This document shows positions 33,382 through 41,377 of a stretch of 64,000 nucleotides of DNA, one piece after another. Made by a program: the position numbers and the translations under genes. Each line of letters starts with the position of its first letter. Position 1 is the first letter of the stretch. The stretch is from JOPF133 sp052144935 (GTDB taxonomy: Bacteria; Acidobacteriota; Terriglobia; Bryobacterales; Bryobacteraceae), in the NCBI GenBank assembly GCA_052144935.1, contig JBKQPR010000108.1:40274-104273 (forward strand), written 5' to 3'. Below the pieces are notes generated by a model, which saw only the letters and a program-made list of their open reading frames with translations, ran no database searches and was not told where the DNA came from.

Positions 33382-34923
33382 TCACTCGCCGGCCTGCCTG
33401 GTCTTGCCGTTCTCCAGCACCTCTCTGACTTTTTCGACGAGGGCCGCGGGAGTGAAGGGCTTCTGCAGGAAGGCGACCTCTCCTTTCAGAATGCCGCTGT
33501 TGACTACCGCGCTGTCGGTGTAGCCCGACATGTAGAGCACCTTTATCGAAGGCCTTTGGCGGACCATCTTCTCGGCCAATTCGCGGCCGCTGATCTTGGG
33601 CATAACCACGTCGGCGATCAGAAGCTGAATGGGGCCGCGATGGCTTTCGGCGATACGGCTCGCTTCGAGCGGCCCGGCCGAGTCCAGAACCTTATAGCCC
33701 TGGCGCTCCAGGGTCTCGCGCACCAGGTTGCGCACCATGTCGTCGTCCTCCACCAGCAGGATGGTCTCGCTGCCGCGACACGCCTGGGCGTGGGGACCCT
33801 CGGTTTCCAGCGCCACCGGCTGGTCGATGCGCGGCAGGTAAACCTTGAAGGAACTGCCGCGGCCCGGTTGGCTCGACACGTCCACGCTCCCGCCGCTCTG
33901 CTTGACGATGCCGAACACCGTGGAAAGCCCCAAGCCGGTGCCCCGGCCGGCGCCCTTGGTGGTGAAGAAGGGCTCGAAAAGGCGCGCCAGGGTGGCCGCG
34001 TCCATGCCGGAGCCGTTGTCGCTCACCGTCAGCAAAATATACGGACCAGGCTTGAGGGCGATGTGGCGGCCGGCATATAAGCCGTCCAGCGTGACGTTGG
34101 CGGTTGCGATGGTCAGGGCGCCGCCCTGGGGCATGGCATCGCGCGAATTGATCGCCAGGTTCATCAGCACCTGCTCGATCTGGCTGGGGTCGGCGCTCAC
34201 CCGGCCGAGATCGGGACCGAGATCCAGGCGCAGGTCGACGTCCTCGCCAATCAACCGTTGCAGCATGATGCTCAGGCTGGTGACCAGCCGGTTGAGGTCG
34301 AGCACTTTGGGCTGTAGCACCTGACGGCGGCTGAAAGCCAGCAGTTGCCTGGTCAGCGCGGCGGCGCGCTCTCCGGCCTTCATGATCTGCTCGACGAAGT
34401 GGCGATTGGAATCGCCGGGGCCGAGATGGTTCAGGATGAGCTGGCTGTACCCATTGATGATGGTCAGCAGATTGTTGAAATCGTGCGCCACCCCGCCGGC
34501 CAACATGCCCACGGCCTCCATTTTCTGGGCCTGCCGGAGTTGCTCCTCCAGATCGCGCCGGCCGCTGATATCGAGGAGGATGGCCAGTTGCGCTTTCCGC
34601 CCTTCATAATCGATCTCGTGAACCGCCATCTCGATATCGATCAGGCAGCCGCCTTTGGTGCAGTGCCGCCAGGCGCTGAGGGTGGGATGCTCAGGCTGCC
34701 GGAGCCACTCGCTGAAACGCCGCGCCTCTTCCTCGCCTTGAATGTCGGCGAGCGTCATGCTGCGGAATTCCGCGGCTGTGAAGCCGTACAAAGCCGTAGC
34801 GGCGGCATTGGCTTCCAGGATGTTCAGGCTTTCGGCGTCGAAGACCCACATCGGCTGCGGGTTTTCCTGGAAAAGCAGGCGGAACTTCTTGTCTTTATCC
34901 TTCAACAGCCTTTTGGCCGGCAT
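33382..34923 (-). CDS. Soluble PAS hybrid histidine kinase with receiver domain
   Basis: The 513-residue protein has no membrane segment. A PAS domain covers about residues 12-125 (FQENPQPMWVFDAESLNILE, then LYGFTAAEF). The histidine kinase core has H147 in GGVAHDFNNLLTIING, the type of HisKA found in NtrB-like and hybrid sensors. The ATPase boxes follow (NLAINSRDAMPQGG, DNGSGM, GRGTGLGLSTV). The C-terminal receiver has phospho-acceptor D438 in LLIADVVMPKISG. It probably senses a cytoplasmic signal through PAS. No regulator gene adjoins it. Intact and monocistronic. Confidence 0.93.
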   Translation of the reverse strand: MPAKRLLKDKDKKFRLLFQENPQPMWVFDAESLNILEANAAATALYGFTAAEFRSMTLADIQGEEEARRFSEWLRQPEHPTLSAWRHCTKGGCLIDIEMAVHEIDYEGRKAQLAILLDISGRRDLEEQLRQAQKMEAVGMLAGGVAHDFNNLLTIINGYSQLILNHLGPGDSNRHFVEQIMKAGERAAALTRQLLAFSRRQVLQPKVLDLNRLVTSLSIMLQRLIGEDVDLRLDLGPDLGRVSADPSQIEQVLMNLAINSRDAMPQGGALTIATANVTLDGLYAGRHIALKPGPYILLTVSDNGSGMDAATLARLFEPFFTTKGAGRGTGLGLSTVFGIVKQSGGSVDVSSQPGRGSSFKVYLPRIDQPVALETEGPHAQACRGSETILLVEDDDMVRNLVRETLERQGYKVLDSAGPLEASRIAESHRGPIQLLIADVVMPKISGRELAEKMVRQRPSIKVLYMSGYTDSAVVNSGILKGEVAFLQKPFTPAALVEKVREVLENGKTRQAGE

Positions 34924-35237
34924 GGTTCTGGCCCCGGGTTTCGAGCGGCGGATGCGGCAAGTTCAGATTGTGATACCCATGCCAACTATAGCGGCTCGAC
35001 TGCCTGAGACTCAAGTAGGCGCGGCCGGGCTTGTCAGTTTCTTAACAAAGGCTGCCGGCCGGGCCATTGTGGGGCGGACCCCTGGTCCGGGCCGAGAGGG
35101 CACCCGGGCCCCTGGCCGGCTTGTCGTGGGTGGCAAGCACGGATTCTTCCAGCGGAGAGCGGGTTCAGGGATCCGCCCCACCGTCAATGCAGAATGCCGC
35201 TACGGGCAAGGTAAGTGGCATTGGGCACTTTGGCCCA

Positions 35238-35604
35238 GTCACCGAATAGTCACCGTCCCTGTGGCCGCCATCTTAGCGGTGGCATCGGGCGGAACCTTCC
35301 AGTTTCGATCGAAACGCCCTTCCGCCACTACATTGGCCAGCGACCCTTTGAAAAGAATGTAGTCGCCGAACGTCTGCAGGAGGCGGAATTGGGGCGGCGC
35401 GAAAGAAATGCCGACGGCCGGGCGGGCCTCTTCGGCGCCCGTCCACCAGGGCAGGCCGGAGCTGACCAGAGCGTAATGTTTTCCGATGGGCGCGATGAAC
35501 AGCAGGCCGTAATCGGCCGCGCCGGGATTGAGCGACAGCGGCAGGCGGTCGTCGAAGCGCGCAATCAGCGTGTTGGTTTCGGCGGCGCCGAACAGCACCA
35601 GGTC
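35238..35604 (-). pseudogene. Duplicated 3' end of the hydrolase gene (367 bp)
   Basis: These 367 bases match 36630-36996, the end of the hydrolase gene, without gaps and with about 12 mismatches. The open frame encodes LFGAAETNTLIARFDDRLPL through the same C-terminus and stop but has no start region or catalytic part. Both copies point the same way and bracket a PIN toxin module. The 34924-35237 stretch between this fragment and the kinase holds no gene I can see. Confidence 0.9.
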
Positions 35605-35693
35605 ATAGACGGGGCTTACGGCTTTCGCCTAACAGTAAGGATCACTTTCCGGTGGAATGCCCACTTGGTACAATTGACGTAGAGTCGAGTGAA

Positions 35694-35912
35694 ATGAAAC
35701 AGCCATCGACAGTTCAACCCGCGAGTTCGCCGCCCCCGCCCCCAATTGGCTCCGTTGATACCGCCACGCTCGAACTTCTCGCCACATGGAAAGCCGAGGA
35801 TGCTACCAACGACCCTGAAAAGCTCCGTGAAGCCGACGAGGAGGTCGCCCGGTTCAAGAAAGCGATGAATGGGAATCGCGCAGCGACCGGTGCTCGCCTG
35901 CTCTTTCCGTGA
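35694..35912 (+). CDS. Putative antitoxin of PIN toxin module
   Basis: This 72-residue protein (ATG at 35694) has a Pro-rich start (SSPPPPPIGSVD) followed by a charged helix TLELLATWKAEDA, then EKLREADEEVARFKKAMN, and ends GARLLFP. The charged, partly disordered make-up and its 4-base overlap (GTGA) with the PIN gene are characteristic of an antitoxin. No DNA-binding fold is obvious. A TACAAT at 35669 could be its -10 box. Confidence 0.65.
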   Translation: MKQPSTVQPASSPPPPPIGSVDTATLELLATWKAEDATNDPEKLREADEEVARFKKAMNGNRAATGARLLFP

Positions 35913-36370
35913 GCCGCTTTCTCATTCTCGATTCAGGACCGCTCGGTCTGCTAACCCATCCTCAACGAAGCGCTGAGGTCGTCGCGATTACCGAATGGTT
36001 GTCCGGATGCCTGCTCAGCGGCCACCGGGTCATCATTCCAGCGATTGTCTACTACGAGTTAAAACGTGAGCTGCTCCGGGCCAATAAGGATCTTGGCGTT
36101 GCGCGGCTCGAAGCTTTCGCCTCCACAACACCAGGTCGCTACCTTCCGCTTTCAGACGAAGCGCTTCGATTAGCCGCAGAGCTTTGGGCGAGCGCGCGAC
36201 AGCAAGGGCGACCGACAGCCGATGCCAAAGATCTCGACATAGATGTAATTCTCGCCGCCCAGGCGCTCTCTTTTGGACCTGCTCCATCTGACGTGGTCGT
36301 TGCCACCAGCAACGTCAAACACCTTTCGCAGTTCATCACCGCCCAGAACTGGAGCGAGATCTTGCCGTAA
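35909..36370 (+). CDS. PIN-domain ribonuclease toxin (VapC-like), intact
   Basis: The 153-residue protein starts at a GTG overlapping the antitoxin stop. PIN motifs: first aspartate in FLILDSGPLGLLTHP, then E in VYYELKRELLR, and the late acids in ADAKDLDIDVILAAQAL, followed by VVATSNVKHLSQF in place of the usual T-x-N/D segment. It should cleave RNA using magnesium bound by these acids. It is the only undamaged PIN toxin in the window and sits with its antitoxin between two copies of the 3' end of a hydrolase gene, which suggests recent acquisition. Confidence 0.82.
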   Translation: MSRFLILDSGPLGLLTHPQRSAEVVAITEWLSGCLLSGHRVIIPAIVYYELKRELLRANKDLGVARLEAFASTTPGRYLPLSDEALRLAAELWASARQQGRPTADAKDLDIDVILAAQALSFGPAPSDVVVATSNVKHLSQFITAQNWSEILP

Positions 36371-36384
36371 CCGGGTGCGTCGCC

Positions 36385-36620
36385 CCTGCGACCCAACCAG
36401 AAAAGATCCCCCTCCTGTCTAGCCCCGTTTCTTGTCCGGTATCACTGGATGCATGCGATAGTGCAGGAGACAACGTAGCTTTCTGCGCGATTACGAACAT
36501 AAATCCACCTACGAATGCTAGCGTCCGGATCACCAACCTTCAGACCGGAGCAGGTAGCCAGGTGTTCACGAATTTCACGTGTACGAACACCACGAAACCG
36601 GTAGTCACGTCTTTGAGGCG
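36385..36620 (+). other. Possible fragment of a secreted protein gene
   Basis: One plus-strand frame reads VSCPVSLDACDSAGDNVAFC, then AITNINPPTNASVRITNLQT and VFTNFTCTNTT. This is Asn/Thr/Cys-rich and less GC-biased than its surroundings. It has no start and runs into the repeated hydrolase end at 36630. It may be cargo carried with the toxin module. Weak evidence. Confidence 0.25.
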
Positions 36621-36629
36621 CTTACCGGT

Positions 36630-36996
36630 GTCACCGAATGGTCACCGTGCCCGTGGCCGCCATCTTAGCGGCGGCATCCGGCGGAACTTTCCAGTTTCGA
36701 TCGAAACGCCCTTCCGCCACCACATTGGCCAGCGAGCCTTTGAAAAGAATGTAGTCGCCGAACGTCTGCAGGAGGCGGAATTGGGGCGGCGCGAAAGAAA
36801 TGCCGACGGCCGGGCGGGCCTCTTCGGCGCCCGTCCACCAGGGCAGGCCGGAGCTGACGAGCGCGTAATGTTTTCCCATGGGCGCGATGAACAGCAGGCC
36901 GTAATCGGCCGCGCCGGGATTGAGCGACAGCGGCAGGCGGTCGCCGAAGCGCGCAATCAGCGTGTTGGTTTCGGCGGCGCCGAACAGCACCAGGTC
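36630..36996 (-). repeat. Parental copy of the 367-bp direct repeat
   Basis: This segment is the 3' end of the hydrolase gene and is nearly identical to 35238-35604 in the same orientation. The identity starts at GTCACCGAAT and stops at CAGGTC; sequence diverges completely on both sides. Confidence 0.92.
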
Positions 36997-38358
36997 GGCG
37001 GAATCGAGGTCGGCGGCGGTGATGGTGGTGTCGGCCTTTACCGGCAGGTTGAGCGCCAGGCGGGCGCGCGGCGTGGACCAGTCGGCGGCCGTCCGGGCGC
37101 GCTGGCGGCGGCGCTCCAACTCCTCGGCGGTGACGGCGCCGGCGCTGCCATAGACGTAGATGTGGCGCGAGGCCACCGCCTGCCAGATGGGTCCTTCGGC
37201 GCCGGGGCGCTTGCCGGCCGGAACAAAGCGGCCCGCGCGCCACTGGCCGGTGGCCTTGGTGAACGAAAGCGAAGCGGCCGGGCGAAGCTGCAAGGTCACT
37301 CCATCCACAACGGCGGTAATCGGTGGGGTGATAGGGGGGCTGATAGGGGTGTCGATCGGGGCAGGGGAAACCGGGTTGACAGGCGACAGCGCCTGTCCCA
37401 CCCCGCTAACCTGCTCGCGCGTGACGGTGAACCCGTCGATGCCGGCGGTCTCCACTTTCAGCGCGGTCCCGGAGGTCCAGACCGCCTCGATGGAGGCTGG
37501 ATCCCCGGGAGTGAGGCCATCGATGCGCAGCCAGTAGGCCGAACCATAGCGGTAGGAACGGGTGACCAGGCGCACGCGCGCCGGAAAGCGCTTGCGGGCG
37601 AGCGGGGCAAACCAATCGAAGATCGCGCCGTTGCGGTAGGCGAAGTCCCAAACGTTGTGCCGCACCCCGGGGTATTCAAGGTAATCGGCAGCCACCCCCA
37701 CGTCCAGAAGGCGGCGCTGCCAGGCGCGCGATTTCTCCGGCGCTACGATGGGGTCGATCTCGCCCTGAAACAGCCGCACGGCCAGGTTGGAGGCGTTCAC
37801 CGCGCTTTCCCAGGCCCCCGGGGGAGGCAGCGGACAGAGCGGCGCCGTAGCCGCCCAGACGTCCGGCCGCGAAAGCGCCAGCCACAGTGCGCCGCCGCCG
37901 CCCATCGAGATGCCGGTGAGGTACACGCGATCCTCATCCACCGGGAAGCGGCGCTCCACATCGGCCAGCATGTCGTAGACGTCCTGCTCGGCGATGCCCT
38001 GGTAGCCCATGGCGCCGCGGGCCGAGGGGCAGGCCACCACGAAATCGACGGCGCGAGTCACCGGAAAGTAGCGCATGTCCGGCGGATCGGCTTCACCATA
38101 GCGCGCCGGCATGCCGAACAATTGGCGCATGTTGAGCCGGTGGTTGGAATCCTCGGAATGCAGGCTGACCACCAGCGGATACCTTTTGGCGGGGTCGAAA
38201 GAGGGCGGCAGATAAAGCGCGTAGGGCTGCTCGGAATCGTCCACCGTGGAGTGAAAGCCGAGGATCTGTGCGCCGGTGCGCGGGGAAGACGATTGGGCCG
38301 GCAGAACCGATGCCGCCGCCAGCACCGCCGCCGCTACGCAACCGGCCCGTTCAAGCAT
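36631..38358 (-). CDS. Secreted alpha/beta hydrolase (PHB depolymerase/esterase-like) with extra C-terminal domain
   Basis: The 575-residue protein has a signal peptide (AGCVAAAVLAAASVLPAQS). An alpha/beta hydrolase domain follows with strand YPLVVSLHSEDSNHR, nucleophile serine in LTGISMGGGGALW, acid in FQGEIDPIVAPE and histidine in YPGVRHNVWDF. This matches esterase/peptidase (S9-like) relatives. A Pro/Ile-rich linker (PAPIDTPISPPITPPIT) leads to a C-terminal domain of about 250 residues (LVLFGAAETNTLIARFGDRL) also seen in putative peptidases. The substrate is unknown. It overlaps the DapA-like gene by 8 bases, so the two form an operon. Its last 367 bases are duplicated 1.4 kb away. Confidence 0.85.
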   Translation of the reverse strand: MLERAGCVAAAVLAAASVLPAQSSSPRTGAQILGFHSTVDDSEQPYALYLPPSFDPAKRYPLVVSLHSEDSNHRLNMRQLFGMPARYGEADPPDMRYFPVTRAVDFVVACPSARGAMGYQGIAEQDVYDMLADVERRFPVDEDRVYLTGISMGGGGALWLALSRPDVWAATAPLCPLPPPGAWESAVNASNLAVRLFQGEIDPIVAPEKSRAWQRRLLDVGVAADYLEYPGVRHNVWDFAYRNGAIFDWFAPLARKRFPARVRLVTRSYRYGSAYWLRIDGLTPGDPASIEAVWTSGTALKVETAGIDGFTVTREQVSGVGQALSPVNPVSPAPIDTPISPPITPPITAVVDGVTLQLRPAASLSFTKATGQWRAGRFVPAGKRPGAEGPIWQAVASRHIYVYGSAGAVTAEELERRRQRARTAADWSTPRARLALNLPVKADTTITAADLDSADLVLFGAAETNTLIARFGDRLPLSLNPGAADYGLLFIAPMGKHYALVSSGLPWWTGAEEARPAVGISFAPPQFRLLQTFGDYILFKGSLANVVAEGRFDRNWKVPPDAAAKMAATGTVTIR

Positions 38359-39256
38359 TCACCGCCATCTTCTTCAGCTCCGGCATCCAGCCCTGGAACC
38401 ACTCCCGGAAGCGGTCGATTTCCTTTTCCCGCGCGAGCGGCAGAGGCACCGCCAGCGGCCCTGTCTTTAATCCTCGCAGCGCCGCGGCCAGTTTGACCAC
38501 GGCGGGTTGCGGCAGACCGGCGGCGAAGGTCACAAATTGCTGGAAGACGCGGTTGAGGCTATCGATGCGGGCCCGGTCCTGGGCCGCCACGGCGCGATGG
38601 AGCGCCACCACCAGTTCGGGGACGGCGCTGGCCGCGGGCGACATCCAGCCGCGCACCCCGGCCGCACCGGCTTCCATCAGCAGCGCGTCGTGGCCTGCCA
38701 GGATCGGCACGGAACAGCGCGTGGCGGCGCTCCGCAAGCTGGCAAAGGTAGCCCAGTCTCCGCTGGCGTCCTCGATCCCGGCGAACCACCCGGTCTCCAG
38801 CAGACACAAGGCGGTGGTGGGTTCGATGGGGTCGGTGAAGCCGGGGTAGTTGGAGAGGAATACCGGGATGCCGCCACCCAACTGCTGGGCGAACTGGTGG
38901 TAGAACGCGTGGATATCGGCCTGGTCGTACCGAAAATAGAAGGGTGGCGGAAGCAGCACGGCGGCAGCCCCGGCCTGGCGGGCTTCGCGGGCCAGCGCCA
39001 GCGAGATTTCCAGAGTGGCGCTGCCTACGCCCACCAGGACGGGAACGCGGCTGCGCTTCCGGGCGAGGTAGACCAGGCGCGAACGCTCATCGGGGGAAAA
39101 GGCGGCATATTCGCCGGTCGCCGTGAACAGGGCGATGCCGCCGGCGCCGGCGCGGTAGAACATGTCGACCAACTCGAAGGCGACTCCCAGATCCACATCG
39201 CCCTGCTTACCACGCGGCGTTAGGGCGGCAACATTGACACCTTCGAAGTCCGACAT
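38351..39256 (-). CDS. Dihydrodipicolinate synthase-family aldolase (DapA/NanA-like)
   Basis: The 301-residue TIM-barrel protein has the family start GVNVAALTPRGKQGDVDL. Other landmarks are GIALFTATGEYAAFS (the G-T-x-E region), the tyrosine in PVFLSNYPGFTDPI and a late helix VKLAAALRGL. In place of the usual Schiff-base lysine in (I/V)-K-x-S/D, the segment reads WFAGIEDASGDWATF. That places I-E-D-A-S where classical members have G-I-K-D-x-S, so the lysine appears to be replaced by glutamate. It may therefore not be a normal class I aldolase. It is the upstream gene of an operon with the secreted hydrolase. Confidence 0.82.
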   Translation of the reverse strand: MSDFEGVNVAALTPRGKQGDVDLGVAFELVDMFYRAGAGGIALFTATGEYAAFSPDERSRLVYLARKRSRVPVLVGVGSATLEISLALAREARQAGAAAVLLPPPFYFRYDQADIHAFYHQFAQQLGGGIPVFLSNYPGFTDPIEPTTALCLLETGWFAGIEDASGDWATFASLRSAATRCSVPILAGHDALLMEAGAAGVRGWMSPAASAVPELVVALHRAVAAQDRARIDSLNRVFQQFVTFAAGLPQPAVVKLAAALRGLKTGPLAVPLPLAREKEIDRFREWFQGWMPELKKMAVNA

Positions 39257-39330
39257 GAGGGGAACCGGAGGCTTATGGGTTCTTAATTTATCACAGATGT
39301 GTGAAATTAGACCAACCGGACATGGTTTTG

Positions 39331-39357
39331 CTGGTCTTGCTGGTCTTGCTGGTCTTG
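39331..39357. repeat. Three tandem copies of a 9-bp unit
   Basis: CTGGTCTTG occurs three times without interruption between the DapA-like gene and the DUF2934 gene. It probably arose by slippage; no function is evident. Confidence 0.85.
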
Positions 39358-39385
39358 CCCCTGGGTCTTACCGCCCTTGGACCGC

Positions 39386-39784
39386 CTACCGGCCGCGCAG
39401 TTCCTTTTCGGCGCGGCGCCAATCCGCTTCGGGTGATCCGCCCTGGCGCCCGCGGGCTTCCCAATAGGAATAGGCCAAGGCGGCAATTTGCTCGTGGGTG
39501 GGAGCGGGGCCGGTGGAGCCGGGGGTGGCTCCGGCGCGCGCGGGGGCGCCGCTTAAGGCCGAGGTGGCTCCACGAGCAGTGGCTGCGCCAGGAGCGGGGG
39601 GCGGTCCGGTGAGAGTGGGGGCGCCGGTTAAGACGGAGGTGGCTCCGCGACTGGCGGCTCCGGTGGGAGCGAGCGTGGATGCGCCCGGAGCGGAGGGTTC
39701 CCCGGCACGTTGGCGAGGAGCGTCACTGACCAGGGCTTCGCGGCGGTCGCGAGCGCTGTGGGTCCTTCCACAGAAATGCGGCAT
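39386..39784 (-). CDS. DUF2934 protein with Ala/Gly/Thr-rich repeats
   Basis: The last 40 residues of this 132-residue frame match DUF2934: PTHEQIAALAYSYWEARGRQ then GGSPEADWRRAEKELRGR. The preceding 70 residues are low complexity with an internal duplication (SRGATSVLTGAP and ARGATSALSGAP). DUF2934 proteins are short, soluble and of unknown function. The first 20 residues (MPHFCGRTHSARDRREAL) are poorly supported, so the real start may be later. It is followed by slippage-prone tandem repeats. Confidence 0.6.
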   Translation of the reverse strand: MPHFCGRTHSARDRREALVSDAPRQRAGEPSAPGASTLAPTGAASRGATSVLTGAPTLTGPPPAPGAATARGATSALSGAPARAGATPGSTGPAPTHEQIAALAYSYWEARGRQGGSPEADWRRAEKELRGR

Positions 39785-40111
39785 AAGTACCGAATCTCAC
39801 TATATAGCAGATGCGGGCTGTTGGGAATGGCGCTTGTGGAAGATGCGGAAGATAGCTGGCTTGGCGCGGCATCCCACCGGCTTCGCGCGGATTCGCTCGG
39901 CGTAGCGCGTGGTTTTTGCGTCAGGGCACGCATCTGTGACCATTTGGCCGCGATGAACCTGCATGGAACCGGTGGACGGCATGATCGTGAACGACGGGAC
40001 CATGACCCTGACTGACTTGACCGTGAACACGGACGGCCGCGCTTACCCGAACTCGCCTGCCGCCCGGCCGTCCCACGGCGAGGCAGGATCGGAAATAATG
40101 GAAACAGTTCC

Positions 40112-41296
40112 GTGAAGACCGATCCTCTTCCCAGCAAGCCCCGGCTGCAGCCGATCGACGCCTTGCGCGGCCTGGTCATGATCCTCATGGCGCTCGATCA
40201 CACCCGCGACTTCTTTCATTCGGGCGCCATGTCGTTCCAACCGGAGGATCTCGCGCGCACTACCACGGCCCTCTTTTTCACGCGCTGGATTACGCACATC
40301 TGCGCCCCGGTCTTCATGTTCACGGCGGGTCTGGGCGCCTTTCTCCGCCTGAACCGGGGCGGATCCAGGAGCGCATTATCGGGCTTTCTGTGGAAGCGCG
40401 GGCTGTGGCTCGTGTTCCTGGAGCTGACCGTAGTCCGCTTCGCCTTCAGCTTCGGAAGCGGCCCGGTGATCCTCAACGTGCTGTGGGCGCTGGGCTGGTC
40501 GATGGTGGCGCTGAGCCTGCTCGTCCGTCTCCCGGTTCGCGTGCTGGCGGTGGTGAGCCTCCTGACGATCGCACTGCACAATCTGGCCGACCCGGTGCGG
40601 GCCAGCCAATTCGGCGCGGCCTCCTGGATCTGGAACGTCTTGCACCAGTCCGGCGCGGTCGACTGGGGCGGAGTCGTGGTGGTGATCGCCTATCCGCTGG
40701 TGCCTTGGGTAGCGGTGATGGCCGCCGGCTTCTGCTTCGGACAGGTGCTGATTCTGCAACCGGGGCAGCGCCGCAAGTGGATGACCCGCATCGGGCTGGG
40801 CGCGACCGCCGCGTTTCTGGTGCTCCGCGCCATCAACCTCTACGGAGATCCGCAGCCCTGGTCCCGGCGCACAGCCGGCATGACCGTGCTTTCGTTCTTG
40901 AGGTGCACCAAGTATCCGCCTTCCCTGGACTTCCTGCTGATGACGCTGGGACCCGCCCTCCTGTTGCTGGTGTGGCTGGAGCGAGTGCGGTGGACGCCGG
41001 CCAACCCGCTGATCGTGTTCGGGCGAGTGCCGCTGTTTTATTTCATCGCGCATTTGTACATCATTCGCCTGCTCACCATCCCGTTCGCGTTTTTCCGCTA
41101 CGGGCAGGCGGGCTTTCTGCTCTATCCGCTGCCTTCGATCGGCGGGACGGCGAAACTGTACCCGCCAGGCTTCGGCTTCCCACTCTGGGTGGTGTACGCG
41201 ATTTGGGCAGCCGTGGTAGCCATGCTCTACCCGTTGTGCGCTTGGTTTGGACGGCTGAAGCAGCGCCGGACGGACTGGTGGCTCAGCTATTTTTGA
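40112..41296 (+). CDS. DUF1624/heparan-acetyltransferase-like membrane protein
   Basis: The 394-residue protein starts at GTG 40112. It opens with the DUF1624 signature RLQPIDALRGLVMILMALDH then TRDFFHSGAM, and THICAPVFMFTAGLGAF follows. About ten transmembrane segments run through the protein (FVLRYGQ-like loops; ERVRWTPANPLIVFGRVPLF near the end). The family includes the human lysosomal heparan-alpha-glucosaminide N-acetyltransferase, which carries acetyl groups across a membrane. In bacteria a role in modifying cell-surface glycans is presumed. It is followed by the kinase gene about 80 bases later in the same direction. Confidence 0.85.
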   Translation: MKTDPLPSKPRLQPIDALRGLVMILMALDHTRDFFHSGAMSFQPEDLARTTTALFFTRWITHICAPVFMFTAGLGAFLRLNRGGSRSALSGFLWKRGLWLVFLELTVVRFAFSFGSGPVILNVLWALGWSMVALSLLVRLPVRVLAVVSLLTIALHNLADPVRASQFGAASWIWNVLHQSGAVDWGGVVVVIAYPLVPWVAVMAAGFCFGQVLILQPGQRRKWMTRIGLGATAAFLVLRAINLYGDPQPWSRRTAGMTVLSFLRCTKYPPSLDFLLMTLGPALLLLVWLERVRWTPANPLIVFGRVPLFYFIAHLYIIRLLTIPFAFFRYGQAGFLLYPLPSIGGTAKLYPPGFGFPLWVVYAIWAAVVAMLYPLCAWFGRLKQRRTDWWLSYF

Positions 41297-41377
41297 AAGC
41301 TGGGGGGCACTGGGGCGGAACGGGCATGGGACACTCTCGTGGGCGAACCGCAGGTGGGGTAAAATCGTTCGAACGCT

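Noticed and set aside
36562..38496. A 644-codon plus-strand frame opposite the hydrolase gene
   Set aside because: It is mostly the antisense of the hydrolase with Arg/Gly-rich sequence; only the first 20 codons before 36630 could be real coding debris.
39301..39612. Hydrophobic frame containing LVLLVLLVLP
   Set aside because: The hydrophobic stretch comes from a 9-bp tandem repeat and the rest is the antisense of the DUF2934 gene.
39963..40115. 50-codon frame overlapping the DUF1624 start (MEPVDGMIVNDGTMTLTDLT)
   Set aside because: The GTGA overlap is attractive, but there is no ribosome binding site and no recognisable fold.
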